Made by a program: the position numbers and the translations under genes
NCBI RefSeq assembly: GCF_019393635.1
Contig: NC_057861.1
Coordinates: forward strand, 54,201,532-54,265,531
Direction: 5' to 3'
Source: Dromiciops gliroides
Lineage: Eukaryota; Chordata; Mammalia; Microbiotheria; Microbiotheriidae
Length of the DNA stretch: 64,000 nucleotides
Notes under the pieces: generated by a model
What the model saw: the letters and a program-made list of their open reading frames with translations, nothing else
The model's database searches: none
What the model was told of the DNA's origin: nothing
Shown here: positions 12,001 to 21,260 of the stretch, piece by piece
Layout of the letters: each line of letters opens with the position of its first letter
Position numbering within the stretch: position 1 is the first letter of the stretch

Positions 12001-15000
12001 ACCTATCTGTTATACATGCCATTGCTGACCACCCTTCCTTCCTGGATACTACTCTCTCCTGACTTGCCTCCTGTCTGACCACTCCTCCTCAGTCTCCCTG
12101 GTTGGCTCATCATCCCTATCACACCCCTACCTGTGTGGGTGTTCAGTGCCTTCATCAGATGGCTTAATTACCATCTCTCTTCAGGTGATTTACCCCATCC
12201 ATACATCCAGCTCAATCCCTCCTGAGCTTCGACCATTCATCACTGACTGCCTATTGGACATTCTGAACTGGATGGGCCAGAGACAGCTTCATTTCAAGAG
12301 TCTAAAATTCAGCTCATTTTCTTTGTGTCCACACAAGGGGTTCTTTTTTTCTTTTTTTTTTTGGCAGGGCAATGAGGGTTAAGTGACTTGCCCTCCAGGG
12401 CCAGGGCTCTATCCATTGCACCACCTAGCTGCCCCTTAAGCATCGTCTTCTGCCTGAAGTCTTTGCTGATCTCCCCAAATGCCAGGACCTTCTCTCCCAA
12501 ACTACTGTGCATTTGACTACTTGACAAATATCTGTATTCATTCAAGGTATATTTCTATGTATACTCGTTGTTTCCCTGCTCAGAATGTGAGCTGCCATTT
12601 CCTTCCATGTCCTTGGAGCCTAGGACCTTTCACAGAGCAGATCGATCCTTGTTGGCTGATTGGTTGATGGTCCTTGATCTGCCATGGCTGGGCTGTGACA
12701 TTGAGCCTGTTGTGTAACCTGTGAGGACTGAAGCTTTCTGTTCCCCAGCTGTGTTGTGAGTCTCACATGAAATAACCACCATGGGGGTGAAAAAAGCTGG
12801 CCTGGTGTAGTGGGAACAGCCCTGACTGGGAGACCACTTCTAGTGCCATTACTGTGTCAGTGGGGAATGCTGGTGAGGTCTCTCTGCTGCCTCTGTTTCC
12901 TCATCTATCAAGTAAGGAGGGCAGACCACTAGGGTCAAACTCAAGGAGAAACAGGGTACCCAAGGCTCTGTCTGGGTCACATACTGACTTAGAAAACCAC
13001 AGAATGGCATCATCTATGTTCTACTGTGTGTGTTTTTGTTTTTTGGTTTTTTTGGTGAGGCAATTGGGGTTAAGTGACTTGCCCAGGGTCACAGAGCTAG
13101 TAAGTGTTAAGTGTCTGAGGCTGGATTTGAACTCAGCTCCTCCTCTATCCAGGGCTGGTGCTCTATCCACTGCGCCACCTAGGTGCCCCGTTCTACTGTG
13201 TTTTTATTTATTTTGTTTAATATTTCCCAATGACATTTTAAGTTGTTTGGGGCCCCACTCAAGAGTGTTGTGGGCTGAGTATCTGACACTCTGAATCAGA
13301 CTATATTATGGCTAAGATTTCTTCCAGATCAAAATGTTCTAGGTACAAAGGTCTCCCCTGCTTAGGAACTATAAATGGTGCTATAAATACCAGATGGGGA
13401 AGCCCTTGGAAGGGATTCTTTATTATCAGAGACCACGGCCCAGGACCCTCCTACCTCTGCTTCATCTGTCCGGAAATAAAAGAGGAAATTCACCACCAGC
13501 TTCACGAGCCTCCGTTTCACCACTGGGGGAAGAGATCAAAAAAGAATGTGGAAGTTGGGCACTGCAGGGTAATCCCAGAGAGTCCCTGCCCAGAGCACTG
13601 GTGAGATCAGGCTTCTCCCCTCAGCCTTCCCCGTCTTTCCTTAGGTCCTCCCCAAAATGACAGTATCCTTTACTAGCATTTCCCTAACCTTTCAATTTGG
13701 GGGAAAATACAGCCTCTTGGAGGGCAGAATCTGACCTAGTTTAAAGAGACAGCTGGCAGGACAGCAAAGTAAAACAAGGTGCAATGGCATGGGGAAAACC
13801 CCACAACACAAATTCCTGTTCCCCCGACACCCTCTTCTTCTCCCAAAGAAGGAAGGACTGTTCTCTGTACCATCTGCACAGAATACATCTGTCTGGCTCA
13901 GAACAGCTATTTTAGAGGTGCTTTGAGTCCCAGCTCCCACTGTGGCCCCAGCAGCAATGCCACAATGAAAACCAAGGACAAATGCCCTCCAGAAAGGGTA
14001 GAGGTGGAAGTTGGACCATGTGGAAAGATGCAGGGCAGGAGAGGGGTGGTCAGTGGGGAGACAGGACCAAGCAGGCATGGGACTCTTCAAAGGCTGAGGT
14101 GGCTGAGTCTTATGGAGAGGCTAGACAGGGAGGTTCTCTGTAAAAGGGCAGCTGGTGCAGAGAGCCTGGGGGAGCCTAGGTGGGGGTTACACAGGAAGAG
14201 TCTGTCTGGGGGAGGCTCAGCTTGGAGGCTTTGTCTGGGAATGTGGCCCTAGGACACTACTGCTGTGGCTGGTCAGTCATATCCGTCATGTCCCACTCTA
14301 TAGGACCCCTTTTTTGGGGTTTTCTTGGCAAAAATACCAGAGGAGCGGTTTGCCATTTCCTTCTCCAGCTCATTTTTACAGATGAGGAAACTGAGGCAAA
14401 CAGGGTGAAGTGACTTGCTCAGGGTCAGCCAGCTAGCAAAGTATCTGAGGTTGGACTGGAAGTCATGAATGTGAATCTTCCTGATTTCCTGATTCTAAGA
14501 TCAGTGCTCTCTCTACTGTGCCACCCAGGAAGCTGTTAACATTATTCCTGTTTGTTTAGGGGGTGGTGGTGGTGTTTGCAAGGCAAGTTGAGGAACCATT
14601 ATTTTTTGTCCCACAAATATCTATATTCCATTTTTACAGCTTCATCAGTAGTTTAACAAGAAGGGTTAGATCCAGGTGGGGATTTCTCTTTGGAAGGACT
14701 TGGGGTCTTAGAATGCTGTATACAAGTTGGGGTAACTTGCCCGGATTCAGAAGGGAAAGGGGGTTGGAGCTAAGTCAGATGAACAAGATCAATGACTCAG
14801 AGCAGGGAGGAACCTTAGACTATCTCATAAAATGCCTTAGTTTTATAGATGAGGGAACAAAAAGGTTAAGTAACTTGCCAAAGCACCCACAGGTCCAAAT
14901 ATCAGTCACTATTTGAACCTAGGACTTCAGAGGCCTAGGGAACAGAAATTCATGGAAGTACATGAATGTTGTAACACTAGAGCACAGAAGGGTGGGTACA

Positions 15001-15935
15001 GGAGGGCTTCTTGGGGGGGGTGTTTGAGAAGCTGTAGATATGAGGATATGACCCTGGTGGGTGATGCTGGGAACCCCAGACAGGATGATAAAGGGAACTG
15101 GCTACCTACACTGGGAGGTTACCTCAGAAGGACTCAGCTTGAGGAGGGTTGGGGGGGGGGATGAGGAACCTGGGAGGTGATTTACATAGAGGTGGGGGGG
15201 TGTTGGGGGTAGGGCTTAGTTTAGGGTGGCTGGAGCTAGGATCTTGGGAGAATGTGGACAGGGGTGACTCCGTGGAAGGTAGGTGTAAGGGCCCTGAAGG
15301 TTGTGTACATAGGTATGACCCTGATAGGATTGGGTTGGGGCTGGGGCAGAATCAGGCAGGTGTACTCTCTGGTTGGGGCTGAAGCTGAGAGGCAGAGTAC
15401 AAGGCGATGACCTGGAGGAGACCGGGGGGCTGGGGGAGACCTGAGACTGGGAGGCTGTGTATGGGGGAGGGGATCGGGGAGGGAGGTTCTGTACACAAGG
15501 GTGTCCCTGGGGGGGCCAAGGAGGGGGGGAGGGGCTCAATTGGGATGGGGGCCGGGCGGGAAGCATTCAGGGGGCTGCTGAGGCTGGTGGCCTGGGAGGC
15601 CCCGTCCACAGGGGCTCGCCTGGGGAACCGGCGGGGGGCGGATCCCACAAGGGGATGGGCCGGGGGCAGGCAGGCGGGGCTCGGGCGAGGTGGGGATTCC
15701 CTGTCGGCAGGGGCTGAGGCTGGTGGTCTGAGCCTAGGGGCTCCTGCAGGAGCAGAGATGGGCAGCCCCTTGGGGGCTGGGGTCGCCGCCTCCGGGGCGC
15801 CCTCCCGCCGCGCCCCGGCCCAGCCTCCCCTCCGCTCTTACCGCTGCCCTTTTTAGGGACCCGCATCCCGATCTCCGCCGCCTTCTCCGCCGGCTGCCGG
15901 GACAGCGCTTGGAGCTCTTTCTCGTTGTACCGCAT
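2946..15935 (-). CDS. PLEKHJ1: PLEKHJ1, pleckstrin homology domain containing J1 (gene span, six coding exons)
   Basis: Coding exons in order are 15842-15935, 13455-13522, 7908-7974, 4075-4165, 3697-3760 and 2946-3011. They sum to 450 bases, 149 aa plus stop, the same length as the human protein. The protein begins MRYNEKELQALSRQP and ends with ISEEARFQLNNHQA. Residues 15 to about 110 form one PH domain: the first strands are in KKGSVVKRRLVKL, and the C-terminal helix has the conserved Trp in EEQCQEWIDALRRA. All introns are GT-AG and phases match. PH domains bind phosphoinositides or proteins at membranes; the precise role of PLEKHJ1 is poorly known. It shares a CpG-island divergent promoter with SF3A2, so broad expression is likely. 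Intron 1 has a G-rich degenerate tandem stretch; the other introns hold SINE, L2, MIR and hAT-like copies. Confidence 0.95.
3238..3400 (+). repeat. Marsupial short tRNA-like SINE
   Basis: Full-length copy ending in (GAAA)n. Target-site duplication AAATAGTCTATAA flanks both ends. It lies in PLEKHJ1 intron 5. Confidence 0.9.
3697..3760 (-). CDS. PLEKHJ1: PLEKHJ1 coding exon 5
   Basis: Encodes YEFMRRSLIFYRNEIQKM to TGK. Acceptor CTTCCCAG, donor GTGAAT. Confidence 0.95.
4075..4165 (-). CDS. PLEKHJ1: PLEKHJ1 coding exon 4
   Basis: Encodes FIEEPDRKYYFECSSEEQ to DALRRA. It carries the last PH strand and the C-terminal helix with its Trp. Acceptor CATACAG, donor GTGGGC; both edge codons are Ser codons split by introns. 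Confidence 0.95.
4425..4558 (+). repeat. Marsupial short SINE, degenerate head
   Basis: Starts at GGGGCAGC but lacks the TAGGTGGCGCAG part; the remainder matches through the A-rich tail (CAAAAA)n. Confidence 0.8.
5066..5219 (-). repeat. Marsupial short SINE
   Basis: Antisense copy flanked by the duplication CTTCCCTCCCATTTTT. Confidence 0.9.
5641..5799 (-). repeat. Marsupial short SINE
   Basis: Antisense copy; the duplication CCTCATTAACATT is seen on both sides. Confidence 0.9.
6030..6195 (+). repeat. Probable marsupial LINE (L1-like) 3' tail remnant
   Basis: Holds TTGCTTGCCTTCTCAG, a G-rich stretch and GAGATTTGGAAC, then an A-rich end. The same order recurs near 57935-58140. Family assignment rests on memory of marsupial LINE 3' ends. 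Confidence 0.35.
6200..7900. other. PLEKHJ1 intron 3, mostly unique sequence
   Basis: No SINE or recognisable exon here. The stretch is GC-richer toward exon 3. Several small frames occur on both strands, none with protein-like conservation that I recognise. Confidence 0.5.
7908..7974 (-). CDS. PLEKHJ1: PLEKHJ1 coding exon 3
   Basis: Encodes PIGALLLEHCRITKEEP to FSI plus one base. Acceptor TCTCACCAG, donor GTGAGT. Human reads PVGALLLERCRVVREEP here. Confidence 0.95.
8763..8915 (-). repeat. Marsupial short SINE
   Basis: Antisense copy flanked by the duplication ACACAGTAGGT. Confidence 0.9.
9020..9240 (+). repeat. Unclassified interspersed repeat containing TTTGTTCTTGAAGAGG
   Basis: Shares the block CTTTGTTCTTGAAGAGG with 29875-30000, which shows it is a dispersed repeat. 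I cannot name the family with confidence. Confidence 0.4.
9372..9475 (+). repeat. MIR-type SINE fragment
   Basis: Contains the MIR order CACCTTGGGCAAA, then TTTCCCCATCTTTAAA. Confidence 0.4.
10162..10202 (+). repeat. Two tandem copies of a 20-base unit
   Basis: CCCTTCTCTAGGACACACA occurs twice in direct succession with one spacer base. Confidence 0.8.
10421..10646. repeat. hAT-like non-autonomous DNA transposon
   Basis: Ends are inverted repeats: left AGGGATCCTAACCT, right reads GGAGGGTTCTTAACCT on the opposite strand. The interior has the block GGATTACAAAGGAAACCAAT, which I recognise from a dispersed mammalian hAT family. Confidence 0.6.
11011..11168 (+). repeat. Marsupial short SINE inside L2
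   Basis: Full-length copy with a (CAAA)n tail; an imperfect duplication ACGTCCACA / AGTTCACAC flanks it. Confidence 0.9.
11355..11504 (-). repeat. Marsupial short SINE inside L2
   Basis: Antisense copy with an intact 14-base duplication TATCAGTGATTTCT on both sides. Confidence 0.92.
11548..11800 (+). repeat. Marsupial long tRNA-like SINE
   Basis: Has the tRNA-like head, then the extension CATCTGTCAAATGAGCTGGAG and AACCCCAAATAGGGTCA, ending near AACAACTGAAC. This longer family recurs at 14261, 25151, 37319 and 42535. Confidence 0.8.
11813..11961 (+). repeat. Marsupial short SINE
   Basis: Inserted just downstream of the long SINE's end; perfect duplication AAAGTCAAACACA on both sides. Confidence 0.92.
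12343..12436 (-). repeat. Marsupial short SINE, internally deleted
   Basis: Both ends are present but the middle is missing: TTAAGTGACTTGCCC joins directly to TCCAGGGCCAGGGCTC. Confidence 0.8.
12790..12930 (+). repeat. MIR-type SINE fragment
   Basis: Diverged MIR body ending CTGTTTCCTCATCTATCAAG. Confidence 0.4.
13033..13188 (-). repeat. Marsupial short SINE
   Basis: Antisense copy 270 bases from PLEKHJ1 exon 2; duplication GTTCTACTGTG on both sides. Confidence 0.9.
13455..13522 (-). CDS. PLEKHJ1: PLEKHJ1 coding exon 2
   Basis: Encodes VVKRRLVKL through FRTDEAE. Acceptor CCCCCAG, donor GTAGGAGG. The 68 bases restore frame at a codon boundary before exon 3. Confidence 0.95.
14261..14530 (-). 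repeat. Marsupial long SINE
   Basis: Antisense of the long family: GGTCAGTCATATCCGTCATG, then GGGGTTTTCTTGGCAAAAA and GTTTGCCATTTCCTTCTCC, ending CTACTGTGCCACC. Confidence 0.8.
14980..15620. repeat. G-rich degenerate tandem (minisatellite-like) stretch in PLEKHJ1 intron 1
   Basis: The motif GGGAGGTT..TGTACA.AGG.GTG.CCCTGG recurs in altered form near 15111, 15171, 15293, 15448, 15480 and 15594, between G runs. Spacing is irregular. Several G runs of 5 or more could allow G-quadruplexes in the non-template strand. Confidence 0.4.
15842..15935 (-). CDS. PLEKHJ1: PLEKHJ1 coding exon 1
   Basis: Encodes residues 1-31 (MRYNEKELQALSRQP to KKGS) plus one base of codon 32; donor GTAAGAGC. The start is chosen by identity with the human N-terminus. 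Confidence 0.95.
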
Positions 15936-15983
15936 GTCGACTGCGATGGGAGGCGGGCAGCCTCGCGGCCTCCTCGAGGTCGA

Positions 15984-16040
15984 GATCGGGATCGGGATCG
16001 GGATCGGGATCGGGATCGGGATCGGGATCGGGATCGGGAT

Positions 16041-16041
<1 letters not shown>
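15984..16041. repeat. (GATCGG)n hexanucleotide microsatellite
   Basis: Nearly ten uninterrupted copies of GATCGG directly upstream of the PLEKHJ1 start codon, within its promoter or 5' UTR. Confidence 0.95.
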
Positions 16042-16081
<40 letters not shown>

Positions 16082-16082
16082 C
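16041..16082. repeat. (CCGGCT)n hexanucleotide microsatellite
   Basis: Seven uninterrupted copies directly abutting the GATCGG array; every unit carries a CpG. Confidence 0.95.
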
Positions 16083-16204
16083 TCTGCCGGCCAGCCAGGC
16101 CCCGGCGAGCCGCTCCCCGCTCCGCCCCTCCCTTCCTCCCTCCCTCCCTCGTTCTCTCCGCCCCCGGGGCTCCGCTTTGTCCGTGTTCGTCGTCAGGTGG
16201 GCCT

Positions 16205-16461
16205 CAATAAAGTTTTTCCGCAGAGGCCGCGCCCGCCCACAGCATACAATAAAGTTTTGTTGACGCCTGATTGCGTGCCTCTGTCCTCCCCACGCTCGTT
16301 TCTTCCTTGATTTCTAGAGACCCGGACGTACTGGAATTCTGGATGAGACGAGTTAGATACTAGCCCCCAGCCCCTTCCCGCGCTCTAATGAAGAAAGGCG
16401 CTTCGGTGGGCGGGGCGCGCCACCACCCAGCTGTCCGTGAGCAAAGCGGTCAATAAAGTTT
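16205..16461 (+). promoter_or_regulatory. Three copies of CAATAAAGTTT in the divergent promoter
   Basis: Identical 11-mers at 16205-16215, 16247-16257 and 16451-16461. Their role is unknown. They contain AATAAA in the plus direction, upstream of the presumed SF3A2 start. Confidence 0.7.
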
Positions 16462-16529
16462 GCGAGGACTCCTTGTAGCGCGTGCGCAGGTCGAAGCTGC
16501 CGCGGCGTCGCGCATGCGTGGAGGGTCAG

Positions 16530-16613
16530 TAGGACGAGCTGGCTGCGGAGATAACGGCGGAGGGGCTCGTGGTGCTGGCCCTTATCGGCGCTTGGAGTTT
16601 CTGTGAGGTTCCC
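16530..16613 (+). other. SF3A2: Likely non-coding first exon of SF3A2
   Basis: An untranslated exon is required because the first coding exon has an acceptor at 23441-23443. A plausible donor (GTTCCCGGTGAGGAG) lies near 16613 in the island. Both edges are approximate. Confidence 0.35.
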
Positions 16614-17562
16614 GGTGAGGAGACGGGAGCGGCCGCTTTGAGGTCCAGGGCCTCGCGGCGACAAGGAGGAAGTATGTTTGGCCAGGGAACCAGGGGAGAA
16701 GGGGAAGAACGAGGTCGCGAGACCCGAGGCCCGGGTCGTGTCTCGTGTGGGTCGGATATCGCGCCGGGGAGGTGGGGGATGGGGGCCGGGGAGGGCGCCC
16801 GGGTTGATGGAGCGCGGAAGAGGCGGGGGCGCGCGTGGAGAGGCCTGGGCGTGCACTGGGAGGGGATAGTGGGGAGGGCGCGCGGAGGGGGCGGGGGCTA
16901 GCCCTGGGAGGGAAATTACGCGAGGAGAGGAATGCCTGGAGGGGTAAGGGTTGGGGGGGGGAGGGGGTCTCTGCTGCTCGTAGTGGAGACTGGCAGCCTG
17001 GTAAGGGCCTCAGGCTGGGCTGGTGGGGAGACTGTACCCTAGGCTGATTGCCCCCCTTGTTAATGGACGCTCTTTGTTAGTGGACCTCCCTTCTTGGAGA
17101 GTAATTTAAATTTGTTTTTTTAAGTATTTTGCGTTTAACTTTATGTATTCGAGTCTCCCCAGTACTATGTAAGTTCCTTGAGGTATCATACGCACTGTTG
17201 AATTGTTACTTTTGTCTGTTTCGCACCTTACACGTTGAAGAAGCTTGATAAGTATGAAAATGAATTAACCTTTTCTCCACCTTGGCAAGTTGATTTTTCA
17301 GTAGCTCCTAAAGTGCCGGTCTGATCGTGTCATTCCTCCACCCTAACTAGCAAAGAAGTAGTGCGCAGGGGGCCTGCTTCTACATTAACACATGGAAGGA
17401 CTCTGTCATGTGAAGTCTCACATCTTGGACTTTCCAGTCTCCTTCCTGAACTCTGGGGTCGTCTTTCGTCTTCCTCATCTGTAATGCCTTTCTACTGGTT
17501 ATCATTCATGACTGAAGTACACTCCTCTCTAACCTCATTCCACTGAAGTGGCTTTCTCTAGA

Positions 17563-17813
17563 AAGTTAGATGGTTACTGTGGATAGAGCACTGGACCCGA
17601 AGTCAGGAAGACCTGATTCGCATCTAACCTTAGATATACTTCCTAGCTGCATGGACAGGTTACGTAACTTTTGCCTGCCTCAGTTCCTCATTGATAAAAT
17701 AGGGATAATAATACTACTTCTCTCCCAGAGTTGATTTGAAGAGAAAATAAAGTATTTGTAAAGCACCTTTGCAAATTTTAAAGCTATATATAAATGCTAG
17801 CTAGTTACCTAGA
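17563..17813 (+). repeat. MIR/THER-type SINE
   Basis: Has the tRNA-like head, then TGATAAAATAGGGATAATAA and the 3' part GTAAAGCACCTTTGCAAA to ATAAATGCTAGCTAG. Confidence 0.7.
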
Positions 17814-17821
17814 TTATTAAA

Positions 17822-19037
17822 TTATCTCCTGGTTGTAAAATCCAATGGCTTTTTCTCAATCCTCATTCTTCTGGACCTCTCTGTAGCCTTTGACATACTT
17901 TCTTCTCCTTGATAGTTTTCCCTAGATTTCTGTCATTCTACTCCGTTCTTGTTCTCCTACACGTGTGACTGCTCCTCAGTCTCCTTTGCTGGATCTTTTT
18001 TAGCTCCTAGTTTTTGTAAAAGGGTCTTGACCCCACGTGGGATCTCCTATTGAATGTGGGGGGTGGAGAAAAATTTGGCAACTATTTCATATACCCAGGA
18101 TTGGGTAAAAATTTCTTGGGTAAAAAGGGGTTACCAGTTGAAAAAGTTTAAGAAGCCTCCCCTTAGACATCTTAAACTCAACATGTCCAAAACTTATCTC
18201 ATCTTTCCCCTAAAACCTCCATCCTCTAAAATTCCCTAGTGTACACTGTCTTTCCCAGTTAACTTGCAATGTTAGTGTCCTTCACTCCCTCCCCCCAATG
18301 TGATCTGTTGCTAGAACCTGTCAGTTTTACCTTTGTAACATGTCTTATATTAACTCCTTTCTCTCCTTTGATATTGATATTGTTTTGTTAACACTCTGGT
18401 ATAGGTTGTAGTCACCTCACTGGAGCTATCACAATAGCCTTTCCAATCTCCTGCCTTGAGTCTCTTCCCAATCCAATCTGTCCTCTTTTAAGTTACCAAA
18501 GTAGTCTTCCTAAAGTGCAGCTGTGAACATGTCATTCCCCTATTTAATAAACTCCTTATCACCTCCAAGATCTAATATAAAAGCCTTTCTGTGACATTCA
18601 AAGACCTTCATAACCTGGCCACTTCTCTCTTTCTCGTCTTCTTATACTGTACTAACCCTCATGTAATTTACATTCCAGTGGCACTGGCCACCTTGCTTTC
18701 CTTGAATTAGACAACCCATGTCCCAAATCTGGGCATTTTCTCTGGCTGTCTCCCATGCCCAGATTGTTCTTCCTCTCCCACCTCCTGGCTTCCCTGGTTT
18801 CTTTCAAGTCTGAGCTAAAATCCTACTTACTGAAAGAAGCTTTTCCTCATCCCCTTTAATACCTTCCCTCTGTTGGTTTTCTCAAATGTATCCTTTATAT
18901 CTTGTTTATGCATAGTTGTCTCCCAGTTAGATTGTGAGCTCCTTAAGAGCCAGGACTATTTTTTGCTTTTCTTTGTTTCCTGAGTACTTAACACAGTGAC
19001 CAGCATATAGTTAATGAATGCTTGTTGACTGACTGAC
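17822..19037 (+). repeat. L2/CR1-clade LINE fragment, ORF2 C-terminal part to 3' end
   Basis: Conserved L2 blocks in order include AAATCCAATGGC, CATCTTAAACTCAACATGTC, CATAACCTGGCCAC, GGGCATTTTCTCTGGCTGTC and the 3' end TTAGATTGTGAGCTCCTTAAG. A DNA-element copy interrupts it at about 18008-18165. Confidence 0.8.
18008..18165. repeat. Non-autonomous DNA transposon (same family as 52980-53160)
   Basis: Shares AAAAATTTGGCAAC, TATACCCAGG and the end GAAAAAGTTTAAGAAGC with the copy at 53 kb. It is inserted within L2 sequence. Confidence 0.6.
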
Positions 19038-19300
19038 TTCTTGGAATCCTTAATTTCCTTTGAGATTGAGCTCAAGTACCCCCACCTTCTCCATGAAACC
19101 TTTCCTCATTCTCCTCTGGACCTAGTGCCCTCCCTAGCAAAGATGCCTTGTTTTTATTTTATATATAGTCTTGATATATTTATGTGTGACATGTTCCCTC
19201 CCTTGATAGAGTGTGAACTGTTTGCTTTGTATGCCAGCACCTGCCTCAGTGCCTGGCTCATACATAGTAAATGCTTGTTCTTACCTTGGTATAACTCCCT
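19038..19300 (+). repeat. L2 LINE 3' end
   Basis: GAGATTGAGCTCAAGTACC, CCATGAAACCTTTCCTC and TAGTAAATGCTTG are the typical L2 3' sequence. Confidence 0.65.
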
Positions 19301-19795
19301 TTCCCCAGCCAACAAATTTATGCCATTTCAAATGAACCTTTACTGCTTTGCAGCATACCTTTTATTCTTCCCTGATTGTCTCGTTCTCCATGGCTATCCA
19401 GCATACACCACCCGTCCTTCATCTCTGTCAGTGAATGACTTGACCTCCTACCTTTCTGAGAAAACTGAGGGCATCCTTCTCTCTGGTTCCACATTTTAAG
19501 GACTCATTATCTTGTTTCTGGTTCTCTCTTCCTTGATCCAGTCTCCTAGGATGAGAGGATCATTTCCCTTGCTAAAGCTAAACATTCTCCATGTGCCCTT
19601 GCTCCTGTTCTCCCCTATCACTGCTGGCATCTCATCAGATCAGTCACTGGAATGCAGTGGTAAAGGGGAGCTCACCTTGTCACTGGGGGAGATACAGAAA
19701 GGAGGGCTCACCTCGCATTCATGTTCAGTTCAAGGCAGATGGAGAGCTTCGTGCTACTTAGATTTCTCACAGGGAAAGTTACAAGGCAAATGTTA

Positions 19796-20300
19796 ATCAA
19801 GGAACATTTATTAAGTACTTTCTGTGTGCCAGGCAGTGGGTGAAATGCTGGGATACCAAGAAAGGCAAGCGTCAGTCCCTGCCTTTGAGGAGCTCATAGT
19901 CTAGCGGGGAAGATAACATGCAAACAACTAAGTACAAACAAGATATAGACAGGATAAATTAGAGGTAACCAACAGAGGAAAGAGACTACAATGGCAGTTA
20001 AGGGGGTTTGGGAAAGGCTTATAGGGGACTTTAGTTAAGACTTGAAGGAAGCCAGGAAAACCTGGGGATGGGGTGGTGAGGGACAGCCAATAAACACACT
20101 AGGAGTTGGAACTGGAGGATCTCATTCACAGAACAAGCCTGGAGGCCCGTCTCCCTGAATGGTAGAATATGTGTGAGGTGTGAGAAGACTGGAAGGGGCT
20201 GGCTTATGGAGGGCTTCAAAGCCAAGTGGGGGATTTCATATTGGATCCTGGAAGTAAGAGGGAGCCATTGCAATTGATTGAATGGGGCAGTGGCGTGGGG
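19796..20300 (+). repeat. Long unclassified interspersed repeat (family with AACATTTATTAAG start)
   Basis: Begins CATTTATTAAGTACTTTC, then AAACAACTAAGTACAAACAAG and GGGCTTCAAAGCCAAG. The same family is seen near 29521, 56605 and 59036. I recognise it as dispersed but do not name it. Confidence 0.55.
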
Positions 20301-21260
20301 GGGGTGGGGGGTGTAACAGTCACAACTGCTCTTGGGGCAGATCAGTCTGACAGCTGGTATGTTCCTGTCATCTTTAATCTCTCCTTATCAACTGGCTTCC
20401 CTATTGTGTATAAACATGCCCAGGTCTCTCCCTTCACTTGACCCTGTTCCCCATCCTCTATCTCTCTTACCCATTCACAGGCAAATTCCTAGGAAAAAAG
20501 GTCTATATTTGTTGCCTTCACTTCCTCACCTCCCACTTACTTCTCAGCCTATTGTAATCTGTCTTCTGGCTCCACCACTTGACTGAAACCGCTCTGTCCA
20601 AGGTTACCAGTTATCTCCCAACTGTTAAATCCAATAGCCTTTTCTAAGTCTTCATTCTGCTTGACCTTTTTACTGCTTTTAACTCTGTTAACCATCCCCA
20701 TCTCTTGGATAGTCTTTTTTTAAACATTGCTCTATCCCGATTTTTCTCCTGCTTGTGTGACTTCTTTCTTGTTTTCCTTTTCCTAGATCATCATTAAACT
20801 CTTCCTCCCCCAAAACTTGGGTATTCAATAATATTCTATCCTATGCTACTTTTCTTCTTTCTCCAGATTTTTCTCTCTTTGTGTTCATCAGCTCCCAAGG
20901 GTTTCCCCGTGTTTGGAATGTATTTCCCCTTCACCTCTACTTCTTGAAATCCCTAGTTTCCTTCAAGATTGAGTTCAGGAACCATAAAGCCTTTCCTAAT
21001 TTCCCCAAATGTGCTTCCTCTCTCCCATATACTTAAGTGTATATTTTTGTGTACATCACCAACTGCCTTCTGAATTTTCATGCAGATGTCTTATTGAAAA
21101 CTTAAATTCAGCAGTTCTAAAATAGAATTCTCTTTACCCCAGACTTGTTCCTCTTCTCCCTTGCCCTTTTTCGGTTATGGGAATCCCCATTCTTCTAGAC
21201 ATCTGGGTTTACAACTTCAGTCACCTTTTGACTCTTTCTCCCTTCCTCTCATTTCAGTTG

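Larger units (their letters stand above)
10840..12675 (+). repeat. L2/CR1-clade LINE fragment with nested SINEs
   Basis: Plus-strand L2 ORF2 and 3' sequence runs from GATCCCAGCCCCTCCTGTCTC near 10866, through the reverse-transcriptase region (CCTATTGGACATTCTGAACTGG near 12250), to the 3' end near 12660. Five SINE copies are inserted: 11011-11168, 11355-11504, 11548-11800, 11813-11961 and 12343-12436. It is an old, heavily diverged LINE. Confidence 0.75.
15600..17050. promoter_or_regulatory. CpG-rich divergent promoter of PLEKHJ1 and SF3A2
   Basis: CpG dinucleotides are dense from about 15.6 kb to 16.9 kb and sparse on both sides. PLEKHJ1 starts leftward (ATG at 15935) and the non-coding first exon of SF3A2 is expected rightward near 16.5-16.6 kb. 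No TATA box is seen; this fits a bidirectional housekeeping promoter. The exact transcription starts cannot be set from sequence. Confidence 0.75.

Noticed and set aside
15909-16310. Open frames with Asp-Arg or Gly-Ile dipeptide runs over the promoter.
   Set aside because: They are translations of the GATCGG and CCGGCT microsatellites, with no homology and no gene context.
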